This document shows positions 10,378-21,015 of a stretch of 64,000 nt of DNA, one piece after another. The DNA is from Staphylotrichum longicolle (Eukaryota; Ascomycota; Sordariomycetes; Sordariales; Chaetomiaceae). The notes beneath the pieces were generated by a model. It ran no database searches. It was not told the origin of the DNA and saw only the letters and a program-made list of their open reading frames with translations. Location of the stretch: positions 1,240,001-1,304,000 of the forward strand of contig JAHCVI010000002.1 of NCBI GenBank assembly GCA_019096155.1, in the 5' to 3' direction. Every line of letters begins with the position of its first letter. Within the stretch, counting starts at the first letter, position 1. The translations under genes were made by a program, and so were the position numbers.

Positions 10378-11259
10378 TCATTTGTTTCTACCTACGATCC
10401 TGCGCCAAAGTGCCCCCAATTGAGACCCTCCCTTCTCCTCCGTCCCCTCTAATACGTCAACGGTTTTCTCAGCGTCGAAGCCCTCAGACTGGGAAAAGTA
10501 ATATCCCCTCTGGTTTGCCACGATCCTCAATGGGCCGGCCCCGCCCTTCCGCTGCAGGAAAAAATCGCAACTGTAATGGGTATGACCAAAAGCCCACACT
10601 CTGACTCGGCCACTCCTGAAGCACCTCTCTCCGGACAGATCGGTCGCGAAGGCGCTGGTGATCGGGCTGCCCGCGTGCCTCGGGTCCGCGGAACGAGCAA
10701 CACGGGTCGGGCTCCAGTGCGACAAGATGACAATGTCCGCGCCGGAGCCCTCGAGGTCTGCAACCTGTTCATTCAGCCAGGCAAGGTCCCGCCTGTGCGC
10801 CTCGTTGTGCGCGGCCACGTCCCACCCGCTGGTTTGGGAGAAGTCGTTGAGCCGGAACCCGACTGCCGTCTCGCTCTCGGGCGGCACGTGAGAAAAGAGG
10901 CTGCATCCCAAGATGACCACGTTGGAATCTGGCACCCGAAAGACAGCTCGGTCAAGCAGGACAAACTCGCCCAGCGATGGGTCCTTCCTGCTGCGAACGT
11001 CATCCTGGAAGGCAGTGAGGATAGCGAGGGTCTCGGGCCAGCTGGAATGGTATGCTTCATGGTTCCCCGCAACAAACAAGACGGCTTTAAACTGCCGTAG
11101 CTGCCCGGTCAGGAAGTCGAGGCATTCTTGTTTGTGTCGGGCGACGTTGCCGATGTCACCCAGCAGGGCCAGGTACGGTGCCTTGGGGTTGATCTCAAAC
11201 ACATCATAGTGTTTCGAAACCTCCAGATGCAAGTCGGAGAGGATCTGAATCGTGGCCAT
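10378..11259 (-). CDS. Calcineurin-like metallophosphoesterase
   Basis: Single exon of 293 residues. All metal-ligand blocks of the calcineurin-like fold appear in order: SDLHLE at the N-terminus, LLGDIGN, AGNHEAYH, LSHWSPT and GHTHYSCDF. This predicts a two-metal phosphoesterase; the substrate cannot be told from sequence. The start is the first ATG of the frame, at 11259; upstream in-frame extension begins only with GTG and would put 16 unrelated residues before the conserved beta strand. The C-terminal 30 residues (EGTEEKGGSQLGALW) are variable. No signal peptide or membrane segment, so probably cytosolic. It is transcribed in the same direction as PET127 downstream and away from the long gene-free stretch to its right. 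Confidence 0.9.
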   Translation of the reverse strand: MATIQILSDLHLEVSKHYDVFEINPKAPYLALLGDIGNVARHKQECLDFLTGQLRQFKAVLFVAGNHEAYHSSWPETLAILTAFQDDVRSRKDPSLGEFVLLDRAVFRVPDSNVVILGCSLFSHVPPESETAVGFRLNDFSQTSGWDVAAHNEAHRRDLAWLNEQVADLEGSGADIVILSHWSPTRVARSADPRHAGSPITSAFATDLSGERCFRSGRVRVWAFGHTHYSCDFFLQRKGGAGPLRIVANQRGYYFSQSEGFDAEKTVDVLEGTEEKGGSQLGALWRRIVGRNK

Positions 11260-14200
11260 GTGTGAAAATTCAGGGCATCGAGCTGCTGGATTTTGTGTCA
11301 GCCCCACCTGATCTGGATGACCTTTCTCTCACGGAATCGTCGTGCAAGGCAGGCAGCAGTGGTCCAGGGATCCGATAATGGCAGTGTGTGTGTCTCGTTC
11401 ATAATATGCAGTTATCAATAGTAAACACAGACCCAATGTTAACGTTAAGCCTACACGGTTATTTGCATATACTGAGCGAGACTTCCATGTCTACTTTACC
11501 TAACGACATCGAGCCCATTCACACAGTTGTCCGACAAACAATAGAAGAATATCAGTCCGTCATGGGACCGGGCAGGCAGACAAGACCACCATTCAGAAGA
11601 AGAACCGAAGGAAGACACCAAAACGAGAAAGGAGGAGGAAGAGGACGTAAGCGAAGTGAAAGAGGGAGGGGAGGAAAAAGAAGACAAAGCAGAAAACAGA
11701 TACCTGGATGATCTCGAATTACAGCTCTTTTTTTGTTCACCAAGAAATTGGTTTATGAGTAAATGACATGGGGTGGGCCATCATTGTGTTGGTTGATGTG
11801 ATGTTCATCTTTGCTTGTAAGCAAGGCCCCTGCAGTCAACCACTTCCCGGAAACACCATATCCCCCATCCCAGCAACGTCACCCGGCCAGATAATCCACC
11901 CGCCTGACTTCGCAACTCAGCAAGACAAAACTTTCATCAACCAGCCTTATTCACCTCCGCCGCTCGCATGCCCACTTTCCTTTCCAAGATTGATCACCCT
12001 TTCCCCCAGGCCCAGCCCAGCCCAGTCCCAGTCCATCCCCAACAACGGGACGGGATGGCCCGCCCAGCTTCGGTGAGCGAGTCGGGCACTAGTTTCTGCC
12101 CTACCAGTCCAGCTTCCTTGGTCTTGACTCTTCCCAACCAACAAGACACAAGTCCACTCTCTGACGAGGAGGGAAATTCCTTGCAAGTCTTATCGGTACC
12201 TACCTTAAACTTTTCGTACAGTAGGGGCGGGAGCTCCCGTGTTACTTTTTCTGTTCAGGTTTGGTCGGGTTCATCTTCCCAACCCCCAATCGGGCGCATT
12301 CCTTTCATTTTTTTTTGTGGTGATCGGGTATGGCTTGGGGGGTTTAGTTACCTAGTCACAGGTGCCGGACGTGCTGAGATGACGTGATCGGGTAGTGACA
12401 CAACAACCTAAGGGAAGTGGGGAGTTGTTTTTTGTGACAGGTAGGACAGAGCTGGGCTGCGGGCGGGTTCATATCAGGAAGAAGCAAAAGAGGATCACAG
12501 CTGCTGCCCGACAGTTATCTTGAAAGATGTGGGTTTACGTGAGGTTGGACAGCGTTTGGGTAACACCAGGGGGTTTGAGTGAAAGTTCGAGGTTTGTGTT
12601 TTTGACTGGGCTCTTATCTGCGTGGTTATCGAGCATCATCGCGATCTCGCCAAGCAAAGATGATTTTGCTTTTCTGCACCCCTGTCCGGCATACGATCCG
12701 ACTTGTTGATCGGTCAAACGCAGTCAGACAGACAACACGGGTCTTTTATTATGGCTTCCGTGTTTTGTGATTGCTCGTCTCGAGCATGTCAAGATCTTGA
12801 TCTGCGCTTGCGGCGGCTGACTCGGGACGCGAAATAATGATTTCGGCTGGGACTCGTCCCTCGCTGAGCATGATGAGCAGGCCCCACGGTGTTACTCACA
12901 GCATTATTCAATAGTACGGCAATTCCACAGTACCATCGCATTTCTCTTCTCCGCGTGCTCCGACCTGGGCTCGTCGACGGTGCGTGCTCGAGTTTCACGA
13001 AAGCCGCGGTCAAAGCCGTTGGATCTCGACCGTGGTCCATATCGGGCGAGCATGTGGCAAGAGTGCCCGATGCCATTTGTCCGTTCCTGCAACCCCACGA
13101 CAGGGATCCAGTTCCATTACCTAATGGGCGCTCCGGGCACAGCACCCGCCAAGATGAGGCGGCGGGATGTACCCGTCGAGGCTGAATTCCCGTTTTGGCT
13201 CCACTCGATGATGTCGCCTTTCGAGGCTGGCATCAAACGTCTCGACGCTCACCGAATGTGTCCTTTTCCATGTCGAAAGAGCTGAGATCTCGATCAACCA
13301 GGACGCCACGCCTGATAAGGTGGGCTCGGGAGACACCCGCTTTGTTGGCGACGTTTGGGGGCCCCTGATAACGATGGCGCAACAGTCTCAGCCACCTCCT
13401 TGGGCAGAGCACGCAAAGGCCGGCGTGTTTCTTCTCATGATTGACGACTTCTCCAAGAGGACCAAACGGAAAACGGATCTGCCTGCGATATGGCGATATG
13501 GCGATACGGTCGTTCAAATCCACGGTATCGGGCTCTCTGTTCGCCTGCAGCTCGTCTGGGAGAGACAGTTTGCTGACGGTACCGTATGCATGTAGCCTTC
13601 TCATATGGCATGATGTGGGTATCATCCGGGGCATTGCAGCTTCACCCTCGTCCCGTGTTGCAGCCTTCGGCTTCGCAACGCCTCCCCAGATAACGCTGCG
13701 ATTGGTCCTTTGCGCCGGTTGGGCCGGGTCCTCGGGGTTGGTTTGATGGCGACCAAAGCCTCGCAAATCACGAAACGGTTTGCGTGCAGCCCGCGCCAGC
13801 ACGCTATCTGTTTGGCCGAAGGCGTGCGCGCATTGCCCTCCCAGATATCGGCCTCACGGGCCTCCCTCCTGCAGCTTGTTGGGAGGGGAGCGAAACAACA
13901 TGCCGAGACACCGCTACTCTGATACCATATGGGCCTCTTATCGCACTATAGCCCGCCCTGGTGTTGCACGCGCGCGCCGTTCAAGTGCTGCGGTACCCGA
14001 TGAGGAGCAGGGCAACCTTGGTTCGGTTCTGCTCGAGGGAGCAGACGGGAGAATCATCTGCCTGCCGGATTGATTTGCTGGTCGCGCTGTCTCCCTGTCG
14101 TCCAGACGGCCTTATCATCAGCCGAGACTGCCACTCCCGTCTGGGGGATGCTCAACCTGGAGTCGAGTGTAACCTTGATGGCAGCATTCCGGCGGATTGG

Positions 14201-17009
14201 GACGAGGTCGATCGTAAGAGGCCGGGGGCGCGTGTGACAGATATCTCCCCGTCTCACGATTGCACAGGTTCGTATGCTGTGCTACAGGGTTACCAGCACA
14301 TCAACCGATACATCAGAATTGCGACAGCAGGTGGTGCAACCAGCTGAGGAGAAATGAGCACGATAGAGGTTGATTGTTGGGACAATGCCAATACTTCGAC
14401 GAGCGCGCCGGTTTCGAGGACGGATATCGCTGGTCCGCGCAGCCACGGGCGCATGGAATGGTCTTGTGGTCCGTGACACCGAGACGCGGATGGACACCAG
14501 CGATGGAAGATACGGGCAGAAATGCGCCCGGATCCCTGGAGTGTTCCTGGCACGGCCTTATCTCGCAGGCGCTGTCAACGGCAGCACCACGGCGTCAAAC
14601 AAATATTGGAGGGAACAGGGTTCGGCAATCCTGACGCGCAGGAACAAAGAACTTCGGGAGTTCGACCTGTGATGATCGCATGGCGGGCCGAATGGGAAGG
14701 GTTCCAGTGTGCCGAAATTCAGGAGGAGGCTTCTTAGCGCAGTGCAGGACTCAGGGTCTGGTAACGGTGTTCTTCCGGGCTTCTGGAATCATGCATTGTG
14801 GTGATTTTGTTGGTGATGCACTGATGCTCTTTTGGTCTTGCCTGGGTCGGCCCCTGCGGCTTGATTGTTGGAGCGAGAAATGGAGCCAAGCTTGGTCCGG
14901 CTCGGCGGGGCTGCATCTGGACTCGGCAAGAGGCGCACGGCGGCCTCAGGCCACAATCCCTTATCTTGGACCCCCACAGATGGTTGTCTTGGTCCATGTG
15001 GCATCCCTCGAGTCCCACTCGCGGCCCCTGTCAACCACGGCCCTTCCGTGATAAAAGATTCCCGGCCCACAGTTTCGTCGCGACTGACCTGGAGCGAACA
15101 CAGACCACTGCACTGCTTGCATGGAAACTGTCGGAGTGGGCCAGCAACGGGAGGAGGACCCTTGCGGCCGTGTTTGGACGAGCGGGAACCTGGAGCCCAC
15201 CCAAGAGCTCCCCCAGACACCTTGATGCCCAGACGGGGTGGTCTGGGGAACAGGCTAACGGGCAAAAAAACTCATCGGAGCAGCAGGGCTGTTCGTCCAC
15301 GTTTTGAGTTGAGTCGTCGACATTGAGAGCGACCAGGCCCGTCGCTCCGCCCGCCGCCCGCAGCATCTCCACGTCCCACCTCCCACCCACGCTTTGCGAA
15401 AAGGCTTTTCACCCGAATGCGCTCATCCGTTCCCACTCAGTCCCCAATGTATTACACATGGCATACTACGGCATATCCACATCGCGTCTCAACCTAACCG
15501 CCCTCGCTCGTTTTTGTAGGCTTGCGTATTGCGGTCTGCATTTTGCATTTTTGCGTGCGGCAGTCTGCTGCACACGGAATGCTGCTTTGCCTGCTGTGCT
15601 TGGTACGTGCCTGATGTTGCGACGGGACGGGTTGTCAAGCGATTTGGTACGGCCCGGGCGTGCAGAAGACAATTGTCACGTCACCTGGCGCAATCGCGGC
15701 GTCGGACGGGGGTCCAGGTCACCACGACTTCACGGTCGTGGAGGGGCAGCGTAGTGCCACATAGAATGGGACCTCCCCACACGGGAACTGGACCCGCGGA
15801 GTCGCCGTACCTCGTTATTGGCAACGACCCGCTGCCACGCCCGCGGGAAACGGCGGGTACCTTCCTGCCCGGCCGGCAGCCAATTTATCTCGCTCAAATC
15901 CTCAAATCCCAGCAGGCGGCGCTATCTCGTCGTTGACCTTCCCGCCCTCTTTTCTCCTGGCCGCAGCCAACCTCACCAACGCGCGGTGCTGTTTCCCCCG
16001 TCTTTTTTCCTGCCTTCCAGGTTGCTGCGTCCGCTGTCTTTTTTGTCTGGACGGGTTTCTTCGTCGTCTCCATCTTGGAACATTTAAGTTATCCCCCGCA
16101 ACACTTGCAAAACTAGCTCGGCTGGCCCGTTATCGGGAGCGTCCGTCTCACCCGCAAACTACTAAACGTTATCTCTCCCTCCCTCCCTCCCTTCCCTGCC
16201 TTGCGCTGCTGCGACGGCAAGCAGCCGCACTGCCGCTGTGGCATATCAGTAGCACCTGGGAATACGGCGCCGCTTCCCTGCCTATCAGCAACCCGCAGCC
16301 CGCAAGCCGAGCGAGACCAGAGCTGCATCCCTCGGTATCAGATACCGCCAGATCTGGGGACTAGGGGACAGCTGCGCCAGAATTTCACCGAGCGTCGCCC
16401 GCCTGCCAACCAACCCCGCCTGCCGTCTTGGATCACCTCAACTGGACCGTGTTTATCAGTCGGCCACTCCTTGCCCTCCCTTGTTTGCCTTGTTTCGCCC
16501 TGATCGCACCTCATATCGGCGCCTGATAACCGGCCCATCGTCGTCCTGACCACCCCCCCTGGTCCGTCGGCCCTTGGTAACACAGCATATCGGCTTGCAC
16601 AGAGCCTCTCCGGCTTCCTGACCACCGGGCCCGTATCTCACAAAAACCCCCCAGGGTCCCCTCCCCCGGCGCCTTTCTTGGACTAAGCGTTTCTGTCCTT
16701 TCCAACTCTGGGGTTGAGCTGTCGAACGTCCACGACCAACTTTGACTGCTGCTCCATGGATATATCCCAGCCAGTCCAGCCTCTGACTGCCATGTGTGAT
16801 TTCCGGTAGTTGGCTGTCGCTGGGTCGTTTACGCTTTCTCACTCTCTCGCGAGTCACCCTTATCACACACTCACCGCAGGACGCCGCCTCTCAACACAAA
16901 CTCACCACCTGCCGCCCCCTTCCGCACCACCTCAACCTGCGGCCCATCTGGAGCGCCGCAGGCTACACTCCATTACCAGGCGATCATCTCAACTTGCTCG
17001 GCACCGAAA
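11260..17009. other. Gene-free 5.7-kb stretch between divergent genes
   Basis: No coding sequence that I can support. Open frames up to about 190 codons occur on both strands in overlapping frames, with no motifs and biased composition (Arg, Cys, Pro). GC content stays moderate to high, so this is not a typical RIP-mutated AT-rich tract. A purine-rich run lies at 11594-11699. Pyrimidine-rich sequence from about 15,950 onward fits the promoter and long leader of the gene at 17010. Confidence 0.5.
11594..11699. repeat. Purine-rich low-complexity tract
   Basis: About 100 bases made almost only of A and G on the plus strand, with irregular AGG/GAA units. It is non-coding and lies about 335 bases upstream of the phosphoesterase start. 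Confidence 0.7.
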
Positions 17010-18713
17010 ATGTCGTCAATACACTCAGCTTCCCCGTCGCCACTGCTGGCGGCGACCAGCGGCCAGACGGACGAAACAAAGATGCCCAAAGGCCACTGCC
17101 GGTATATTCTCCTCAATCCCGAGATCAAGGGCCTGCGCTGCGCATGTGTGTGCTTCTCGCTCAACACGGACATTCCCGGCGCCACCTGTGCATGTGGTCA
17201 TCTGGCATGCTTCCACAACACGGAACCCGAGCCCTCGACGGACCAGAAGCAGGAGATCGACCTCCTGAGGAGGAGGCTCCAGCGTCTCGAGGACCAGCTT
17301 TCCAAGGGCCACGAAGATGTCCTGGACAGCGTCGTCGGCAGGCTGAACGAGGTGGAGGACCACTTGGAGAAGAGCCGGGAAGAGTTCAGCGAGCAGATCA
17401 AGGGAGCCTACCGAAACGTTAGCATGACCTGGCAGTCGATCAAAGACGGGGAGCGCAAGACGCAACAACAAGACGAGCAGCTCCGCCAAATATACGACAA
17501 GCTCAGGGACCACAACGAGCAGCTCGACCGGCTGCACCTCGGGCAACTCGAGCTCCGGGACGCCGACCTCAGCCTGGAGGAGCGCATCGAGAACCTGACC
17601 GAAACACTAGAAGAGGAGGAAGAACTCCGCCTATCGGCCGCCATGGCCACCCGCCCCCCACGAAGAAGATCGACCTCTGACACCTCCCGCCCAAACGTCC
17701 CTTTGGGCCCTTTAGGGCAAGGGGCCGCCCAACAACCCCGGTACCGATCACCGACGGGCGGCCCCAGCCTTTATCAACTCACACCCAACCCCAGCCTTCA
17801 CCCCGGACATGGCGACGGCAGCGCGCGCGACGGCAGACCCTTTGCAGCGGCAGCAGCAGCAGCAGCTCGCCCCTCCTCCCGCTCCCCTGCCCCGCGTCTC
17901 CCAGCGTCTGCCCGGTCCACGGGCGCCTGGACGGTGCACATCTCCCTGCTGCCCCATGCCTATGTGCCCATGCCCTTCGAGCGCAACACCAACGCGTACC
18001 AGCGCTGCCTCGCGCGCGGGCTGCACCGGATGGTGGCGGTGCGCGGGCGCGACGCGGCGTCGTTTCGCGCGGCCGTCGAGAAGGCCTTCGGCCGCCTCCT
18101 GCGGGGCCGCGAGTGGATGCCGCTGCAGGCCAAGCTGTGCGACGCCGAGACGCTCCAGGGCCTGCCGATGCTGCGCCTGCTCGACGAGAAGCTGCTGAGT
18201 AACAACGCCGGCGGCGACCTGTACGACCACGAGTTCCTGCGCCGCCACTGCGCCGTCGTCGACGCCCACGGCGTCATCGACTCGCTCTACATCGCCATGC
18301 GCCGCCACACCCTCTCGTGGCACACCCTCCGCCACTCGCCCGTCTTCATGGAGGGGCTCGAGGACTGCTGGGCCTACGACGCCCTGCTCGACACGGACCC
18401 TTACGACGGCGACATGGCCGTCGACGACGAGGACCGCCCCGCCGCCGGCGACATCACCACCGTCCTCCCCGCGGCCGCCACCGCGGGCCTGAAGAGGCCG
18501 CTCGCCGAGATGTCGCGGTCGAATAGCTTCAGCTCGGGCGCTGCCGCCGCCGCCGCCACCGCCGCCACCGCCGTTGGGCAAGCGGGCGTGAGTGGCAGCG
18601 GCAGTGGCGGCGCCGAGGCAGGCGAAGAGCAGGCGCGGGTAAAGCGGACGTGTCCAGCGCCGCCGCAGGGGGCGATTGTGGAGATTAGGAGGCGGGATAT
18701 CAAAACTGCATGA
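17010..18713 (+). CDS. Cysteine-cluster / coiled-coil protein of unknown function
   Basis: Single exon, 567 residues. Not recognised as a named family. Residues 30-69 carry a dense Cys/His cluster (C30, C44, C46, C48, C60, C62, H64, C67, H69; core CACGHLACFH) that looks able to bind zinc. Residues about 75-210 are heptad-like and strongly charged, ending in LEEEEEL, so a long coiled coil is likely. A Ser/Pro/Ala-rich linker (about 215-302) leads to a second ordered region at about 305-465 (WTVHISLLPHAYVPMPFE to LEDCWAYDALL), followed by an acidic patch and an Ala/Gly-rich tail ending in IVEIRRRDIKTA. No signal peptide or membrane segment. The start has A at -3; a second ATG at codon 25 is possible and would keep all ordered parts. 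The layout suggests a scaffold or adaptor, but that is inference. Confidence 0.85.
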   Translation: MSSIHSASPSPLLAATSGQTDETKMPKGHCRYILLNPEIKGLRCACVCFSLNTDIPGATCACGHLACFHNTEPEPSTDQKQEIDLLRRRLQRLEDQLSKGHEDVLDSVVGRLNEVEDHLEKSREEFSEQIKGAYRNVSMTWQSIKDGERKTQQQDEQLRQIYDKLRDHNEQLDRLHLGQLELRDADLSLEERIENLTETLEEEEELRLSAAMATRPPRRRSTSDTSRPNVPLGPLGQGAAQQPRYRSPTGGPSLYQLTPNPSLHPGHGDGSARDGRPFAAAAAAAARPSSRSPAPRLPASARSTGAWTVHISLLPHAYVPMPFERNTNAYQRCLARGLHRMVAVRGRDAASFRAAVEKAFGRLLRGREWMPLQAKLCDAETLQGLPMLRLLDEKLLSNNAGGDLYDHEFLRRHCAVVDAHGVIDSLYIAMRRHTLSWHTLRHSPVFMEGLEDCWAYDALLDTDPYDGDMAVDDEDRPAAGDITTVLPAAATAGLKRPLAEMSRSNSFSSGAAAAAATAATAVGQAGVSGSGSGGAEAGEEQARVKRTCPAPPQGAIVEIRRRDIKTA

Positions 18714-19872
18714 GAGGGCAGCCAGGCACCGTTTTTTTCGCTGCCTTGTTTTTGGTGGCGTGGGGGTTTTGTTTTTTTCTTCTTGGGGTCCGCACCCCGC
18801 CTGTGGCGGTCGGCGGGTTCGCGGGATAAGTCATATGCGAGACGAACACACGAGATAGACTGTGCTCATAGCGCGCGCGCGGGTTAATGTTATAGACTTG
18901 GGGTTTTTGGGAGGGGAAAGGGGGAAATCCGAGGGGCGCAGGGAAAGGGGCGTTTGACTGGAGACACGGCTGGCGTATTCACCATACAGCGCTGGGTTCC
19001 TTCTTTTTTTGTTTTCCAGGGGTTTTTTTTCGGGGTTGGCTTGAATTTATCGGGAGATTAAGGCGATATCTTTAAGGATTTTGATTCTGTGATGTTTTGT
19101 TGTGGGGTTTCCCCCCTTTTCTCCTCTCTGATATCTCAATGTTGTTGAATTGATTCCCGTTTTTGGGTTGTTGAGAAACGAGCAAGTGTGCTTGAGGGCT
19201 CTGGGTCAAATGCCTCGAGGGAGAGTAGGTTGTCAACCGCTGTAGTTGTGTCACACAGTGTCCCGGGCTTGTTGGAGGAGGTCAGCCGCGTTTCAGTAGA
19301 TAGACTGTGAAGGAAGATATCTACATCCCTGTGACTCGTGGTGTTGATGGACTTTGAGGGAAAATATGTCGAGTCTGCTGAGACTCCTGGTGGCTGTTCA
19401 GCTCTCGTGCCGTTCATGAAGACCTGAACAGGGCGAGGATGTGGAAGGGGTGGATGGAGGTGACGTGGTTTTGCTCTCGCTGTTGCGCATCACAAGGCAA
19501 AAGATTTCCTGTGGACCGATACTTGGTGACGAGAACTTTTCTCATCCGGTATGACACCGCTGTTTCTGACGTTGTTCGGATCACCATCACCGCTCTGTTG
19601 AGTGTGAAAAGGCTGCACGTTTCAAGGCCAATCACGAGGGCAAGTCGGGTCACACAGGGCTTGAAGGAAGGAAGCGGTGTCACCGCCCGGTCTGGGCCGT
19701 GCTCACTTTGATACCCGGCCGCTATTCTGGTGGATGTTCAGGGTAGAATTGAGGTTGTCAACCCTTTCCCTGGTAATTTCAGACAAAAAAGACAGATAAT
19801 CTTAGTATGTACGGGAGTACGTCACTCAAGATGCGTCTCAACACCCCTCCATGGTGATCCCCAGCGCCAGGC
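18714..19872. other. 3' flank and intergenic region
   Basis: T/G-rich 3' flank of the preceding gene, then sequence with no supported gene up to the kinase relic. Confidence 0.5.
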
Positions 19873-20160
19873 GACATCAAGCCCGCCCAGTGCTGACCGC
19901 AAGCCAAGGCCTGCCATGGACAGCGCTGGTGTCCTCCACCGAGCAGCCGTCCACCGCTCGATCCGGCGTGTACGCGCCGAGCAACATGCGCGACACGCTC
20001 TGTGGCACGCTAGACTACCTGCCGCGCCCGAGCTGATCGGGCCAAGCAGGTCATGTATTCTGGGGCGGTCGACCAGTGGACGCTTGGAGTGCTCACTTGC
20101 AAATTCTTGTGCGGGGAGGCTCTCTTTGAAGATGCCACGGCATCGACGACGGGGAATATG
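19873..20160 (+). pseudogene. Relic of an Aurora-like Ser/Thr protein kinase
   Basis: A fragment of a kinase catalytic domain is spread over three frames. At 19873-19884 the codons read DIKP, as in the catalytic loop. At about 19966-20025 one frame gives VYAPSNMRDTLCGTLDYLP, the activation segment diagnostic of Aurora kinases. The next frame gives PELIGPSRS, and the third gives YSGAVDQWTLGVLTC then FLCGEALFEDATAS, matching helix F and the following region. Two 2-bp insertions (near 20027 and 20054) account for the frame changes. The N-lobe, the DFG segment and the C-terminal helices are not found. Nothing downstream of about 20160 aligns with a kinase. Clearly a non-functional remnant; the source gene is not in this window. 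Confidence 0.8.
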
Positions 20161-21015
20161 GAAGGGCTCTGCAAGTTGGACCAACGTGAGTCTCCGGGAA
20201 GGGCCTTATGGGATGGCGGCATTTTGCCAAGTTCGGTGTTCTGGTGTCTATGCTTTGGGGAGAGGGTCTGGGACTGGGTGAATGACCGATTGACCATGGC
20301 GTTTATGGACGACAGGAGTTTGAGCCTTTAGTGCGGCAGCATGGTCGGCGTTAATAGAGCATGTCGGAACGGGTGGTAGTTTTCTACAAGAATTGCAGCC
20401 CAGTGACGGCGGGCTTCCGTCCAACATCTTGGCTTAATGCTCGATTTGAAAGAATATTCGTTTTGACCAACGTTTGTGCTGTGACATTTTTCCATTTCAG
20501 AAAGACCTGGAATGCCAGCGGCGTGGGTGGTCCCTTGGTGCCAGAGTTTCGAATAGGGAAAAACGGCTGCGGTCTCACCCAACCTCGAAAGTGAGATGAA
20601 GGTTCCATTGCTGTTCGCTTGAAGTTGGAGCATTGCTTGAGTGACGAGTGGGTCTCCTCGAAGCAAGGCACGGGCCGCCCAGCTGGCGATTTTCAGGGAC
20701 CGCCTGGCTGCATTCACGGCTTGGCAAGCCTTCTCGAAAGCCCGAGCACGGCCCCGAGCCAAGATCCCGTTCCGCGCCTGAACTTGTCGCCGCGCTGCGA
20801 CCGATTCAGCCTTGTCAACGCCCAAGACCGCGACTTCGTTCGCCCAGCCACACCTCCAATTCACCTGCTCCGCACATCCCGCTTTGCTGCCACGACAATT
20901 GCCTACGAGAGGCAAATCGGCCATTGTTCCTCTTTCGGAATTGGAACTTCAACCGTACAGCTTGAGCCCCAGTGTCGAGTGCCGAGTGTCGAGTGGCGCG
21001 CCGCAAACCCCCGCC
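20161..21015. other. Intergenic region upstream of the NCBP3-like gene
   Basis: No supported gene. The last stretch before 21016 is the probable promoter and leader. Confidence 0.5.
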
